Source: Pleodorina starrii
Taxonomy: Eukaryota; Chlorophyta; Chlorophyceae; Chlamydomonadales; Volvocaceae
Direction of reading: 5' to 3'
Assembly (NCBI GenBank): GCA_030267565.1
Contig: BRXU01000033.1
Location: forward strand, 496,001-560,000
Length of the DNA stretch: 64,000 bases
Positions 21,701 to 34,468 of this stretch are shown here, piece by piece. The notes under the pieces are model-generated. The model worked only from the letters and a program-made list of their open reading frames with translations. It did not search any database and was not told the origin of the DNA. Numbering within the stretch: position 1 is the stretch's first letter; each line of letters begins with the position of its first letter. A program made the position numbers and the translations under genes.

Positions 21701-24700
21701 ACTGCCTGCCTGATCGCCCGCGGCCTCCCTACCCACCGTTTGCTCGCCTTACGAACCCCTGTTCGCTGCGACCTGCAACCCTACACCCTAAGCCCTCCCA
21801 CCGCCCTCCGTTCCACCGCTGTGGCCTCACCTTTACACACCGCCCGCTCGGGGCCTGCCTCAGGTTGAGGAGCTGCGGCGGGCTCAGGAGGTGGCGGCTG
21901 AACTGCGGACGGAGGTGGCTCGGGGCAAGACGGACGCGGAGGCGCGGGTGGCGGCGGAGCGGCTGGCGGGGGCGGAGAGGGTCAAGGTGGGGACGTGAAG
22001 GGGACGATGAGGGGGGGGGTGGCGTGAAAGGGTTCTCGGTCCACGATGTCGGGCACTTGGGGGTTCCGGGTCAAGCAGCTTTGGGTTGTGGGGCTAAGCT
22101 CGGTTAAGGCCCCCGCTTCCTGGTGGTTGGATTGCGTTGTCTTTGCTGCTGCGCACTACTAACGACCGCGGCTGCCGCACTGATGGTGTCCACTTACAGC
22201 GGCTCCTTCGCTGCGGTTGATACTGCTGTACCCTTGAAACCTTAAAACCCTAAAACCCTAAAACCCCCCGCTCCCAGTCGGTGTCCAAGGAGCGGGATGA
22301 AGTCAAGCGGGAGCTCATGGAGCTGGAGGTGGGGGAGCCGGGGAGGGGTGAGGGGTGAGGGGAGGGGGGAGGGGGGAGGGTGAGGGGGGAGGGGAGGGGT
22401 ATAAAGAGAAATCCGCAGCGGAGAAGGAGACGGCGTTAGCGAACGGACCCAGAACCCAGCAATACTTACCGAACATACCTGTAACCTGAGGGGAGGGAAG
22501 GGGAGGGAAAGGGGAAATAAAGGCGATACCGCAGCGGTGGAACGGAGGCGACCGAGGCCCCAGCATTACCCACCAGACATGACTGTTGTTACCGCCGTAC
22601 TGGAAGAGCGTCGCCGCGGGACCAACGGACAAATACAAGCGACAGCACAGCAACGGCACGAACGCCAACTGGGGCAGCGACTGGGATGAGGCGGAACGGG
22701 ACTTGGGCAGTCGACCTAGAAGGGACGGGGTTGGGCTGGGGGGGGGGCTTGGCGGCACAGGCTGGGCTGGGCTGGACTGGACCGGGGGGTAAGGCGACGC
22801 AGGGCTCATCTCATCTCAACTCATCTCCTCACCTCACCTCACATTATCTCTTCTCATCTCAGCTATTGTCATCTCATCTCCTCACCTCACCTCACCTGAC
22901 TTGACGTGACCTGACCTCCCCTGACCTCACCTCGTTTCACCTCGTTTTTCCTCGTCTCATCTCATCTCATCTCATCAGGTGAGGTGACTCATCTCACCTG
23001 ACCAAATCTCACCTTTCCTGACCTCACCTGACCTCATCTCACCTGACCTTACCTGAACCCACCCGCCGGTGCCGGTTCCAAAAATCTGCCGGTACTCCCA
23101 CAACGCACCGCACGCGGCCTCTCCTGGTCGCCCTCTGATCGCCCCACCTGGACCACATCTCAAACCCTAGCACCCAAATCTTACCACTTGAACCCGCACA
23201 TGTTGCAGTACAAGCTCCACGAGGCACAGCGGCGCCTGACTGATCTGCAGTCCGCAGCCCCGCCACGTCACCCGGGAGGCACTGCCCCCGCAGCCGCCGC
23301 CGCCGCCGTGGGCCCCGCTGCCGCTGCCGGGGCGACCGGCCGGACAGCCGGGGCGCCGCCCACCGGCGGCATTGCCTCCCTGCGGCCCCCGCCACACAAG
23401 TCGGCTCCGCAGCACCCGCAGCCGCAGCGGCCGCTGGCTACCCCGGGTGGCGGCGGTGGAGGGCGTGGCTCGGTCGTGGTCGTGGACGCACGTGACATCA
23501 CCGCCGCCGCCGCCGCCGCCACCGTCGACGACGATGACGATGACGGCGACTTAACGGCGTTGGCTCTGGAGGCCATTGGTGGCTCGGAGGAGGAGGAGGA
23601 GGAGGGGGCGGGTGAAGGCCTCGACTGCGGCAGGCGTAACCTGGAGGCGAAGGAGGCCGAGCTGGAGGGGGATGAGGAGCGAGGGGGTCGCGACGACAGC
23701 AGCCGCGGTGCGCTAGAGCCCGGCGGCAGCAGCGGCGTGGTGCTGACGGCGTCGGTGTACGGCGTCGGCGGCGGGCCCGACGACGATGACCTGGCGGAGG
23801 ACAGCACACCGTACAACGTGGCGACGGCGTTGGATGCCGCCCCTCCGTCGAGCAAGCGGCGGCGGCAGGACGACGGCGGCGGCGGCGGCGGTGACACGCA
23901 GATGTACGACAGTGGCGGGCTAATTGACGACGAAGACGATGAGCCGGTGCCGGTGCTGCCGCGCGCGTTCTCGGGGCTGTTCTCCGGCGGCGGCGGGAGG
24001 GCCGCGCGGCCGCCGCCGGAGCGGGGATCTGCACCTGGATGTTCGTTGTCGGGGCCCGGCGGGGCGGGGACGAGCCGTGCCGCTGGTACGGGCGCTTACG
24101 GCATGTCCTTTGCGTCCAAGGTACGGCAGGGCCCACAAGTTCTTGCGTCGGAGGGGCGCGGTGTGTGTATGTGTGTATGTGTATGTGCGGAAGCTGGGAT
24201 GGTTGAAGGGAGGAGGCAAGGGCAGGGACAGCAAGCGTGGGGGGTGGCTAGGGGCGGGCGGTGCCGGCCAGGAGGGGACGGGCCAAGAGGGCACTAATCG
24301 GGGCGGGGCGCCCACTGCGGCGGCTGCTCCCCGGCGGTGGGCGCACAAGGGGCCAGAGGCCGTCCGCCACCGCAGTACGGCAGTAGCCCTGCCATGCCCC
24401 ATCTCGCCCTCTCTGTCCGCTGCCTCGATTTCTCTCCGCTCGCTACCCCAGAGGGCCCTGCGCTGCGCTGGCCCTCCTTTATGGGCTCCGGCCTATACGT
24501 GGATAACACCCCCCACCTGTCCGCCTGCCTGCCTGCCCCGTTCCTGCGGGCTGATGGAGGCGGCGCCAACGGCCTATCCATTTCCCCACCCACCCATGCA
24601 CTTGGCTACCCCGCCTCCATCAATCACGATAGGACACCGAGCCCATTGTGCGGTGTGCTCTGCCATGTACACATCGCGGTGGGGTTGGGGCCGCCGTACA

Positions 24701-25600
24701 GGCGGACGCGCCACGCTGGGGGCAAGGCCGGGGCGGCGGCGGCGGCGGCAGCCTCATCGGCGAGGGTCCGGACGGCCGCGGAGGCACCGCTCGTTTCCCC
24801 CTCACCAGCAGCTTCGCGCACAACACCGGCGCCCGAAAGGTGCGTTGGGCGGCGTCGCGCGGCGGGGCGCCGCGTGGTACGGCACGGTGCGGCACAGATT
24901 CAGTACGGTTCGGCACGGTACGGTTCGCATGAAGCGCGGTACAGCACGGTGCCGTGCGGTGCGGGGCGTGCTCTGGTTGTCGACGTGGGTCGGAAAGCGA
25001 CGGGCCTAGGCAGGGGCCGAGGGTAGCAGGGAGGCCTGGAGGAGCATCCGAGCGCCTGCCACCTCAGTTGCCCACATGTGGTGGGGGTGGTGGTGGGCGG
25101 AGGGATTGTGGGCGGCTGCGCGGGCGGCTGTGGAACCGAACCGGTAGAGGCGAGCCGCGCCCCTTGACGAACTTCCTTATCTTCCCCTTAACAACAGTAA
25201 CGCCTTGCACGAGATGCCGCAATCTAGTCATCTGGATACTAAATGATTGATCGATTGATTGATGAACCGCCCCCCTCCTACGCACGCGCCGTGTACTACT
25301 GCGTCGTGTTCAAAAGAGCATCCAAGGACTGTGTTACGCAGTGCCTAGACCCCTTCGCCAACCCATTCGGCGAACGGAGTGCACTGCCCTGTCCTCTGCA
25401 TGGACATCCATCCATCATGTCTCCCGCTCCGAAACCCGGCTTGGACTGCGGACTGCCTTTCCTCCTCCCTGCAGGCGCCGCCAGGCAAGGCCATCTCGGG
25501 GCGAGGCGGCGGGCGGGGCGGCAGCGGCAGTGGGGCCCCGCAAGGGCGCATCGACGCCTTCCTGCGTCCCATTGCGCAGCCCAACCCCAACCGGCGATAG
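18762..25600 (+). CDS. TRAIP: TRAIP/NOPO-like RING E3 ubiquitin ligase with coiled coil and C-terminal PIP box
   Basis: Eleven exons join in phase to 686 codons: 18762-18914, 19154-19372, 19860-19927, 20521-20620, 20889-21029, 21454-21483, 21864-21986, 22278-22328, 23209-24120, 24702-24839 and 25475-25600. Residues 11-51 form a RING finger (CPIC, CGHIFHEKC, CPSC). Exons 2-9 encode a long Glu/Arg/Leu-rich coiled coil. Exon 9 then adds Ala/Gly-rich and acidic runs and a KRRR basic patch, a possible nuclear signal. The last exon holds QGRIDAFL (residues 668-675), which fits the PCNA-binding consensus QxxIxxFL. RING, coiled coil and C-terminal PIP box together are the TRAIP architecture; TRAIP ubiquitinates the CMG helicase at converging or stalled forks. 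At 686 residues it is longer than animal TRAIP (about 470), from the low-complexity insertion. Intron 2 uses a GC donor (CAG|GCAAGA). Another RING/coiled-coil ligase remains possible. Confidence 0.78.
21397..21432 (+). repeat. CCA trinucleotide microsatellite
   Basis: About eleven tandem CCA/CCG units sit in the intron just upstream of a 30-bp exon (21454-21483) of the TRAIP-like gene, in the place of the polypyrimidine tract. Confidence 0.85.
22237..22270. repeat. Interstitial telomere-type repeat (CCCTAAAA)
   Basis: The sequence runs aaccttaaaaccctaaaacc and on to another ctaaaacccc, that is two to three copies of CCCTAAAA. This is the reverse complement of TTTTAGGG, the Chlamydomonas telomere unit. 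It lies directly before the acceptor of the 22278 exon. A weaker copy (ttttagggttttagg) is at 21581-21595. Confidence 0.75.
22805..23060 (+). repeat. Degenerate TCATC/TCACC pentamer tract
   Basis: About 250 bp of imperfect ctcatctcat and cctcacctca units fill the middle of the large intron between the 22278 and 23209 exons of the TRAIP-like gene. It is strongly pyrimidine-biased on the coding strand. Confidence 0.85.
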
Positions 25601-26586
25601 GGAGGGCAATGCGAGCGATGCGGCCAATCGTCGCAGCCGTCGCGCAGTGCCAACACGGAGACCAGCGGGAGCAGGCGGTGCCCCGCCTGCGGCGGATGCG
25701 ACCCCGGCCGGGGGAGCCGGCAGTGGCGCAAGACGGTGGCACTGGCCCCATCGGACGTGGGCCACTCGCACGCGGCTGGCGTCGTGAGGTTGCGGGGCGG
25801 AGGGGCGGAGGGACGGAGGGGCAGCCTGCTAGGCGGGTGAAGCAGGACCGCAGCGACTGGGGAGGAGGGGCAGCCTGGGGGCGGTGCAGCATCTGAACGT
25901 GAAGGGCGTGGAGGAGGGGCGGGGTGGGAAGCATTAGGCGGTATTGGGCGCTGAGCTGAGCGGCTGCTGGTTCGGGGTTCGGTACTGATGCCCACAGCGC
26001 GGGTGTGGAATGAGGGTGCAGGGAAGGGGTGTGGTTGCATGTGCGTGGTGTGGGGTGCAGGTTGCAGGTTGGCGAGGCGGCAGGACGCGACAGGCGGTGT
26101 GGCTGCGAGCTGCGTATGAAAGGTGCCCAGCTGACCTCCCCGCTTCCCCGGGCGTGCATAATAATTGCTACTTGAAAATGCTTCCGGGTGACAGCAGTGC
26201 TTCTGACAGGTGCGCAGGGAAGAAGGACAAGATACCGGGCAGCCAAACCTCGGCACCTCAACCCCTTGAAAGGGGCCTGCTGCACAAAACACCAGCGTAT
26301 TTGCCTTACTGCAGCGCGTTTCCGACTTTCGCAGCAAACTTTGACGCCTTGCTGCTCCGGACCACCTCGACCTCCTCGACAACGCGCCTTGAAGGCCGTC
26401 GACGCGTCTCAAACTTCCCCTTCTGCCCAAGCTCCCAAGCAACCCTTCATCAAATTCATACACGACTGGAAGAAATTGCACATATGAGGAAGCTGGAAAC
26501 AAATCAAAAGTATACCCGGAATTGGTCCCCAGACCAATGTGCAAATCCCTTTAGGGATTGCAAATCCCTTTGGGATTTGATACCGT
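25601..26586. other. Region between TRAIP-like gene and tandem array
   Basis: This holds the presumed 3' untranslated region of the TRAIP-like gene and non-coding sequence with no recognised domain. From about 26535 the palindromic junction sequence of the array appears (gcaaatccctttaggg, then aaatccctttgggattt), so the array edge is close to 26535. Confidence 0.55.
26535..26580. repeat. Palindromic junction sequence at left edge of the array
   Basis: Two overlapping copies of an A/T-flanked palindrome (AAATCCCTTTAGGGATTT type; the second is AAATCCCTTTGGGATTT) lie immediately before the first unit anchor. The same palindrome recurs at 31472-31490, 36386-36403, 42911-42970 and 57535-57556, always at a unit boundary. 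Confidence 0.85.
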
Positions 26587-29553
26587 GGCCACTCGTGCAT
26601 TTTTCACACTTCGCGGGTGTGTACCGGGGTTCACCGATTTTGGCATGTCTGTAAAACGGTCGATCGCTAGGTCGCCGACGACGGATTTCCGAGATCGCCA
26701 GTTCGAATCCCGGATGTCCACTTATTAATTTAAACCAGAGGTCGCCGGTTCAAATCCTGCGCGACTCTATTTTTAATTAAAATTTATTTTTCAAAAGACC
26801 AGGAGCCTGTTACTGCTTTGTTAGTAGCAGCACTGCAGCAACAACGCTGGAGTGCTGCCCCATGCTCCGCGCCCACCATGCGAGCAGATTCCATACCAAC
26901 TGCTGTTCAAGTTCCTGCGGGACTGCGGTGCAGCGAAATGCGAGCAATACGGCTGCCTGGCTGCCTGGCTGAGTGGCTGACTGCCTGACTGGCTGGCTGG
27001 CTGGCTGGGGTGGATATATGATAAGTGCAGCATGGGTGGATATAAGAGATGTGGGCGGCAAAGCGGCGGCAGGGGCAGTCCGCGTCGGAGATAGCGGCCA
27101 GAGCGGTATACTCGACGTGGGTAAGGGAGCCAGCGAAGTGGGAATAAAAGTTACCCGGCGAAGGGGGATGTGGAGGAGGAGATGGAGATGGATGCGGGGG
27201 TCAGCTGTTGGGGCACCGCGAAAAATACGGCAGGGGGGAAGGAAAAATGAGGGGTCGAGAGTAGGGAAACCCGACGGAGAAATTTGTGGGGCAGGGAAAG
27301 AGGAAGGGGGATGCAGACCGGCTGTGTGAGGTACCCACATGCATGAGGGATACCCCATGATGGTGAGATTGCAGGGGTCATGCCGGGCAAGAAGTGCACG
27401 GCGAGACAATGCACAGGGAAATTTATGGGGCAAGGGTGGAGTGGAGCATGCGGCGGGGCAGAACGGACCAGAGCATGGGGCGGGGTGGGGCGGAGTGGAG
27501 CATGGGGCGGGGCGGGGCGGGGCGGGGCGGGGCGGGGCGGGGCGGGGCAGGGCGGGGCGGGGCGGGGCGGAGCGGGACAAACCATGGAGCGGGACGACAG
27601 AACAAGGAACACAGCAGGGCAGGGCAAAGCACAGCGAGGCTTACAAATCGGCGGGGCCGAGCGGGGCGGGGTGGAGCATAGTAAACCGGGGCAGAGTATG
27701 GGATCAGGCAGGACGGAGCGGAGCATGACGTGAGGCGGAGCGGGGCGGAGCATGGGGCGGCGCAAAGCAGAGCGTGGGGCGGGGCGGGGTGGAACATGGG
27801 GTCAGGCAGGGCGGGGTGGAGCATGCAGCGAAGCGGAGCGGGGTGGAGCATGAGGCGAGGCGGGGCAGTATGGGGCAATGCATGGGGCGGGGCGGAGCAT
27901 GGGGCGGGACGGGACAGTGGCATCCGGGCAAGAGCACAGCAAAGTCAGGCAGGGAGGGGCAGGCAGGCAGGAACAGGCAGGGTAGGCGGGCAGGCAGGAC
28001 TAGGCCGGGAGGCGCAAACAGGCAGGGCGCCCATGGAGCGAGGCGGAGCGAGGTGTGGGTAAAGGGCAGGCAGGGTAGGCGGGCAGGCAGGAGTAGGCAG
28101 GGAGGGGCAAACAGGCAGGGTGCCCATGGAGCGAGGCGGAGCGAGCGAACTGGAGATAATTACTTGCCTGGCTGCCTGCCTGACTGGCTGGCTGGCTGGC
28201 TGGCTGGTTGCGTGGCTGACTGGCTGGCTGGGGTGGATATATGATAAGTGGAGCATGGGTGGATATAAGGGATGTGGGCGGCAACACGGCGGCAGGGGCA
28301 GTCCGCGTCGGAGATAGCGGCCAGAGCGGGATGGCTGGGATGGCTGGGTGGCGGTGGGTTAGGTGGCGGGTGGATTAGGGGCACGGCTCGGTGGAATGGA
28401 TTCAGGCAAGCACCGCTGCACGGAAGCACCGGGCCTTCGTCAACGATAATACGCTGCAGGCACAACAGTACTGCACACGCATAACTGTTGTCGGTGATGT
28501 GATAGGTGGCGGAGGCGCCGGCGATAGATGCAAGACAGGGTTTTAAGGTTTAGGCTTTTAGGGTTTACCGTCCGGCGATAGATGCATTGGGGCATGCCTG
28601 AGTCCAAAAGAGGGCAAAAAGACGGCAGGATGGGAGGGGGGAGAAAAGGGGAATGACGGCAGGATGGCAGGCAACGTAACATTGCTTCTTGAAGGTGGCA
28701 TAGGACAGGGTGTGTCGGTGTGCAGTTGCGGTTGCGGTTGCGGTTGTGCTTGTGTGGCGGAACGGCACGGAGCATGGGGCGAGGCGGGCCAGAGCGGAGC
28801 ATGGGATGGGGTGGAGTGGCGCGGACCATGGGCTGGGCGATGCAGCGATGCACAGCATGGGGCGGGGCAGGGTTGGGCGGAGCATGGGGCGAGCCGGAGC
28901 GGAGCGGAACATGGTGGGACGGGACGGGACGGCACGGAGCATGGTGCGCGGTGGAGTGGGACAGAACAAGAAGTGCAGCGGGACACAGCAAAGCAGACCG
29001 AGACTTACAAATCGGCGGGGCAGAGCACAGAGGGGTGGAGCATAGTGGACCGGGGCGGAGTATGGGGTCAGGCAGGATGGAGCGAAGCATGACGTCAGGC
29101 GGAGTAGGGCGGACCATCGGGCGGGACGGCGCGGAGCATGGGGTGGAGCGGTGCGGAGCATGGGCCGGGGCAGGGTGGGGTGGAGCATGGGGCGAAACGG
29201 AACAGGACGGAGTATGGGGCGAGCCGGGGGTATGGAGTGGAGCAGCCCGGAGCATACACTGGAGCAGCATGGAGCATGGGGCGGAGTGAAGCGGGGTGGA
29301 GCATGGGGCACAACAGGGCAGAGCATGGGGCGGCCTTGTATGGAGCATGAGGCTCAGCGGCACGGAGCATGGGGCGCGCATGGGCCGGTCCCGGTTTCGG
29401 TTTCGGTTTCGGTTTCGGTTTTGGTTTCGGTTTCGGTTTCGGTTTCGGTTTCGGTTTCGGTTGTGCTTACGGTTGCTGTTGTGCTTGCAGTTGCGCCGCG
29501 AAAGGGATTTGCTAAGCGAGCCCAAAGGGCGAGCCGAAGGCCAGTGATACCAG
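26587..29553 (+). repeat. Array unit 1 (long type, 2.97 kb): non-autonomous Helitron-like derivative
   Basis: The unit starts with ggccactcgtgcattttt. It carries two tRNA T-arm/B-box-like motifs (26700-26710, 26747-26757), the second followed by a T-run. Next comes a 130-bp piece of the Helitron Rep exon (26824-26950), then CTGG repeats and about 500 bp of GGAGCATGGGGCG satellite (27430-27920). GGCAGG repeats (27930-28130), a second CTGG block, a GGTTGC patch, more GGAGCATGGGG satellite (28760-29390) and a TTTCGG tract (29391-29460) follow. It ends in the 3' block (29498-29546). A degenerate telomere-like stretch (28540-28566) is also present. Open frames of 100-375 codons on both strands follow the satellite period and are not genes. 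Confidence 0.85.
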
Positions 29554-31502
29554 GGCCACTCGTGCATTTTTCAGACTTCGTGGGTGTGTACCGGGGTTCA
29601 CCGATTTTGGCATGTCTGTAAAACGCTCGATCGCTAGGTCGCCGACGACGGATTTCCGAGATCGCCGGTTCGAATCCCGGATGTCCACTTATTAATTTAA
29701 ACCAGAGGTCGCCGGTTCAAATCCTGCGCGACTCTATTTTTAATTAAAATTTATTTTTCAAAAGACCAGGAGCCTGTTACTGCTTTGTTAGTAGCAGCAC
29801 TGCAGCAACAACGCTGGAGTGCTGCCCCATGCTCCGCGCCCACCATGCGAGCAGATTCCATACCAACTGCTGTTCAAGTTCCTGCGGGACTGCGGTGCAG
29901 CGAAATGCGAGCAATACGGCTGCCTGGCTGCCTGGCTGAGTGGCTGACTGCCTGACTGGCTGGCTGGCTGGCTGGGGTGGATATATGATAAGTGCAGCAT
30001 GGGTGGATATAAGAGATGTGGGCGGCAAAGCGGCGGCAGGGGCAGTCCGCGTCGGAGATAGCGGCCAGAGCGGTATACTCGACGTGGGTAAGGGAGCCAG
30101 CGAAGTGGGAATAAAAGTTACCCGGCGAAGGGGGATGTGGAGGAGGAGATGGAGATGGATGCGGGGGTCAGCTGTTGGGGCACCGCGAAAAATACGGCAG
30201 GGGGGAAGGAAAAATGAGGGGTCGAGAGTAGGGAAACCCGACGGAGAAATTTGTGGGGCAGGGAAAGAGGAAGGGGGATGCAGACCGGCTGTGTGAGGTA
30301 CCCACATGCATGAGGGATACCCCATGATGGTGAGATTGCAGGGGTCATGCCGGGCAAGAAGTGCACGGCGAGACAATGCACAGGGAAATTTATGGGGCAA
30401 GGGTGGAGTGGAGCATGCGGCGGGGCAGAACGGACCAGAGCATGGGGCGGGGTGGGGCGGAGTGGAGCATGGGGCGGGGCGGGGCGGGGGGGGGCGGCGC
30501 GGGGGGGGGGGGGGCGCCGGGGCGGGGCGGGGCGGGGCGGAGCGGGACAAACCATGGAGCGGGACGACAGAACAAGGAACACAGCAGGGCAGGGCAAAGC
30601 ACAGCGAGGCTTACAAATCGGCGGGGCCGAGCGGGGCGGGGTGGAGCATAGTAAACCGGGGCAGAGTATGGGATCAGGCAGGACGGAGCGGAGCATGACG
30701 TGAGGCGGAGCGGGGCGGAGCATGGGGCGGCGCAAAGCAGAGCGTGGGGCGGGGCGGGGTGGAACATGGGGTCAGGCAGGGCGGGGTGGAGCATGCAGCG
30801 AAGCGGAGCGGGGTGGAGCATGAGGCGAGGCGGGGCAGTATGGGGCAATGCATGGGGCGGGGCGGAGCATGGGGCGGGACGGGACAGTGGCATCCGGGCA
30901 AGAGCACAGCAAAGTCAGGCAGGGAGGGGCAGGCAGGCAGGAACAGGCAGGGTAGGCGGGCAGGCAGGACTAGGCCGGGAGGCGCAAACAGGCAGGGCGC
31001 CCATGGAGCGAGGCGGAGCGAGGTGTGGGTAAAGGGCAGGCAGGGTAGGCGGGCAGGCAGGAGTAGGCAGGGAGGGGCAAACAGGCAGGGTGCCCATGGA
31101 GCGAGGCGGAGCGAGCGAACTGGAGATAATTACTTGCCTGGCTGCCTGCCTGACTGGCTGGCTGGCTGGCTGGCTGGTTGCGTGGCTGACTGGCTGGCTG
31201 GGGTGGATATATGATAAGTGGAGCATGGGTGGATATAAGGGATGTGGGCGGCAACACGGCGGCAGGGGCAGTCCGCGTCGGAGATAGCGGCCAGAGCGGG
31301 ATGGCTGGGATGGCTGGGTGGCGGTGGGTTAGGTGGCGGGTGGATTAGGGGCACGGCTCGGTGGAATGGATTCAGGCAAGCACCGCTGCACGGAAGCACC
31401 GGGCCTTCGTCAACGATAATACGCTGCAGGCACAACAGTACTGCACACGCATAACTGTTGTCGGTGATGTGATAGGTGAATCCCTTTGGGATTTGATACC
31501 GT
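29554..31502 (+). repeat. Array unit 2 (short type, 1.95 kb)
   Basis: Nearly identical to the first 1.93 kb of unit 1. It lacks the following ~1.02 kb, which holds the GGTTGC patch, second GGAGCATGGGG block, TTTCGG tract and 3' block. In their place it has aatccctttgggatttgata (31477-31496). Its satellite contains a poly-G-disturbed patch at 30486-30522 not seen in unit 1. Confidence 0.88.
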
Positions 31503-34468
31503 GGCCACTCGTGCATTTTTCACACTTCGTGGGTGTGTACCGGGGTTCACCGATTTTGGCATGTCTGTAAAACGGTCGATCGCTAGGTCGCCGACGACGG
31601 ATTTCCGAGATCGCCGGTTCGAATCCCGGATGTCCACTTATTAATTTAAACCAGAGGTCGCCGGTTCAAATCCTGCGCGACTCTATTTTTAATTAAAATT
31701 TATTTTTCAAAAGACCAGGAGCCTGTTACTGCTTTGTTAGTAGCAGCACTGCAGCAACAACGCTGGAGTGCTGCCCCATGCTCCGCGCCCACCATGCGAG
31801 CAGATTCCATACCAACTGCTGTTCAAGTTCCTGCGGGACTGCGGTGCAGCGAAATGCGAGCAATACGGCTGCCTGGCTGCCTGGCTGAGTGGCTGACTGC
31901 CTGACTGGCTGGCTGGCTGGCTGGGGTGGATATATGATAAGTGCAGCATGGGTGGATATAAGAGATGTGGGCGGCAAAGCGGCGGCAGGGGCAGTCCGCG
32001 TCGGAGATAGCGGCCAGAGCGGTATACTCGACGTGGGTAAGGGAGCCAGCGAAGTGGGAATAAAAGTTACCCGGCGAAGGGGGATGTGGAGGAGGAGATG
32101 GAGATGGATGCGGGGGTCAGCTGTTGGGGCACCGCGAAAAATACGGCAGGGGGGAAGGAAAAATGAGGGGTCGAGAGTAGGGAAACCCGACGGAGAAATT
32201 TGTGGGGCAGGGAAAGAGGAAGGGGGATGCAGACCGGCTGTGTGAGGTACCCACATGCATGAGGGATACCCCATGATGGTGAGATTGCAGGGGTCATGCC
32301 GGGCAAGAAGTGCACGGCGAGACAATGCACAGGGAAATTTATGGGGCAAGGGTGGAGTGGAGCATGCGGCGGGGCAGAACGGACCAGAGCATGGGGCGGG
32401 GTGGGGCGGAGTGGAGCATGGGGCGGGGCGGGGCGGGGCGGGGCGGGGCGGGGCGGGGCGGGGCAGGGCGGGGCGGGGCGGGGCGGAGCGGGACAAACCA
32501 TGGAGCGGGACGACAGAACAAGGAACACAGCAGGGCAGGGCAAAGCACAGCGAGGCTTACAAATCGGCGGGGCCGAGCGGGGCGGGGTGGAGCATAGTAA
32601 ACCGGGGCAGAGTATGGGATCAGGCAGGACGGAGCGGAGCATGACGTGAGGCGGAGCGGGGCGGAGCATGGGGCGGCGCAAAGCAGAGCGTGGGGCGGGG
32701 CGGGGTGGAACATGGGGTCAGGCAGGGCGGGGTGGAGCATGCAGCGAAGCGGAGCGGGGTGGAGCATGAGGCGAGGCGGGGCAGTATGGGGCAATGCATG
32801 GGGCGGGGCGGAGCATGGGGCGGGACGGGACAGTGGCATCCGGGCAAGAGCACAGCAAAGTCAGGCAGGGAGGGGCAGGCAGGCAGGAACAGGCAGGGTA
32901 GGCGGGCAGGCAGGACTAGGCCGGGAGGCGCAAACAGGCAGGGCGCCCATGGAGCGAGGCGGAGCGAGGTGTGGGTAAAGGGCAGGCAGGGTAGGCGGGC
33001 AGGCAGGAGTAGGCAGGGAGGGGCAAACAGGCAGGGTGCCCATGGAGCGAGGCGGAGCGAGCGAACTGGAGATAATTACTTGCCTGGCTGCCTGCCTGAC
33101 TGGCTGGCTGGCTGGCTGGCTGGTTGCGTGGCTGACTGGCTGGCTGGGGTGGATATATGATAAGTGGAGCATGGGTGGATATAAGGGATGTGGGCGGCAA
33201 CACGGCGGCAGGGGCAGTCCGCGTCGGAGATAGCGGCCAGAGCGGGATGGCTGGGATGGCTGGGTGGCGGTGGGTTAGGTGGCGGGTGGATTAGGGGCAC
33301 GGCTCGGTGGAATGGATTCAGGCAAGCACCGCTGCACGGAAGCACCGGGCCTTCGTCAACGATAATACGCTGCAGGCACAACAGTACTGCACACGCATAA
33401 CTGTTGTCGGTGATGTGATAGGTGGCGGAGGCGCCGGCGATAGATGCAAGACAGGGTTTTAAGGTTTAGGCTTTTAGGGTTTACCGTCCGGCGATAGATG
33501 CATTGGGGCATGCCTGAGTCCAAAAGAGGGCAAAAAGACGGCAGGATGGGAGGGGGGAGAAAAGGGGAATGACGGCAGGATGGCAGGCAACGTAACATTG
33601 CTTCTTGAAGGTGGCATAGGACAGGGTGTGTCGGTGTGCAGTTGCGGTTGCGGTTGCGGTTGTGCTTGTGTGGCGGAACGGCACGGAGCATGGGGCGAGG
33701 CGGGCCAGAGCGGAGCATGGGATGGGGTGGAGTGGCGCGGACCATGGGCTGGGCGATGCAGCGATGCACAGCATGGGGCGGGGCAGGGTTGGGCGGAGCA
33801 TGGGGCGAGCCGGAGCGGAGCGGAACATGGTGGGACGGGACGGGACGGCACGGAGCATGGTGCGCGGTGGAGTGGGACAGAACAAGAAGTGCAGCGGGAC
33901 ACAGCAAAGCAGACCGAGACTTACAAATCGGCGGGGCAGAGCACAGAGGGGTGGAGCATAGTGGACCGGGGCGGAGTATGGGGTCAGGCAGGATGGAGCG
34001 AAGCATGACGTCAGGCGGAGTAGGGCGGACCATCGGGCGGGACGGCGCGGAGCATGGGGTGGAGCGGTGCGGAGCATGGGCCGGGGCAGGGTGGGGTGGA
34101 GCATGGGGCGAAACGGAACAGGACGGAGTATGGGGCGAGCCGGGGGTATGGAGTGGAGCAGCCCGGAGCATACACTGGAGCAGCATGGAGCATGGGGCGG
34201 AGTGAAGCGGGGTGGAGCATGGGGCACAACAGGGCAGAGCATGGGGCGGCCTTGTATGGAGCATGAGGCTCAGCGGCACGGAGCATGGGGCGCGCATGGG
34301 CCGGTCCCGGTTTCGGTTTCGGTTTCGGTTTCGGTTTTGGTTTCGGTTTCGGTTTCGGTTTCGGTTTCGGTTTCGGTTGTGCTTACGGTTGCTGTTGTGC
34401 TTGCAGTTGCGCCGCGAAAGGGATTTGCTAAGCGAGCCCAAAGGGCGAGCCGAAGGCCAGTGATACCA
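31503..34468 (+). repeat. Array unit 3 (long type, 2.97 kb)
   Basis: Same order and almost the same sequence as unit 1. Its B-box-like motif at 31616-31626 is the perfect form GGTTCGAATCC, where unit 1 has AGTTCGAATCC. It ends with the TTTCGG tract and the 3' block before 34463. Confidence 0.88.

Noticed and set aside
26690..26770. tRNA gene
   Set aside because: Only the T-arm/B-box half is present; D-arm, anticodon arm and paired acceptor ends are missing, and the T-stem has mismatches.
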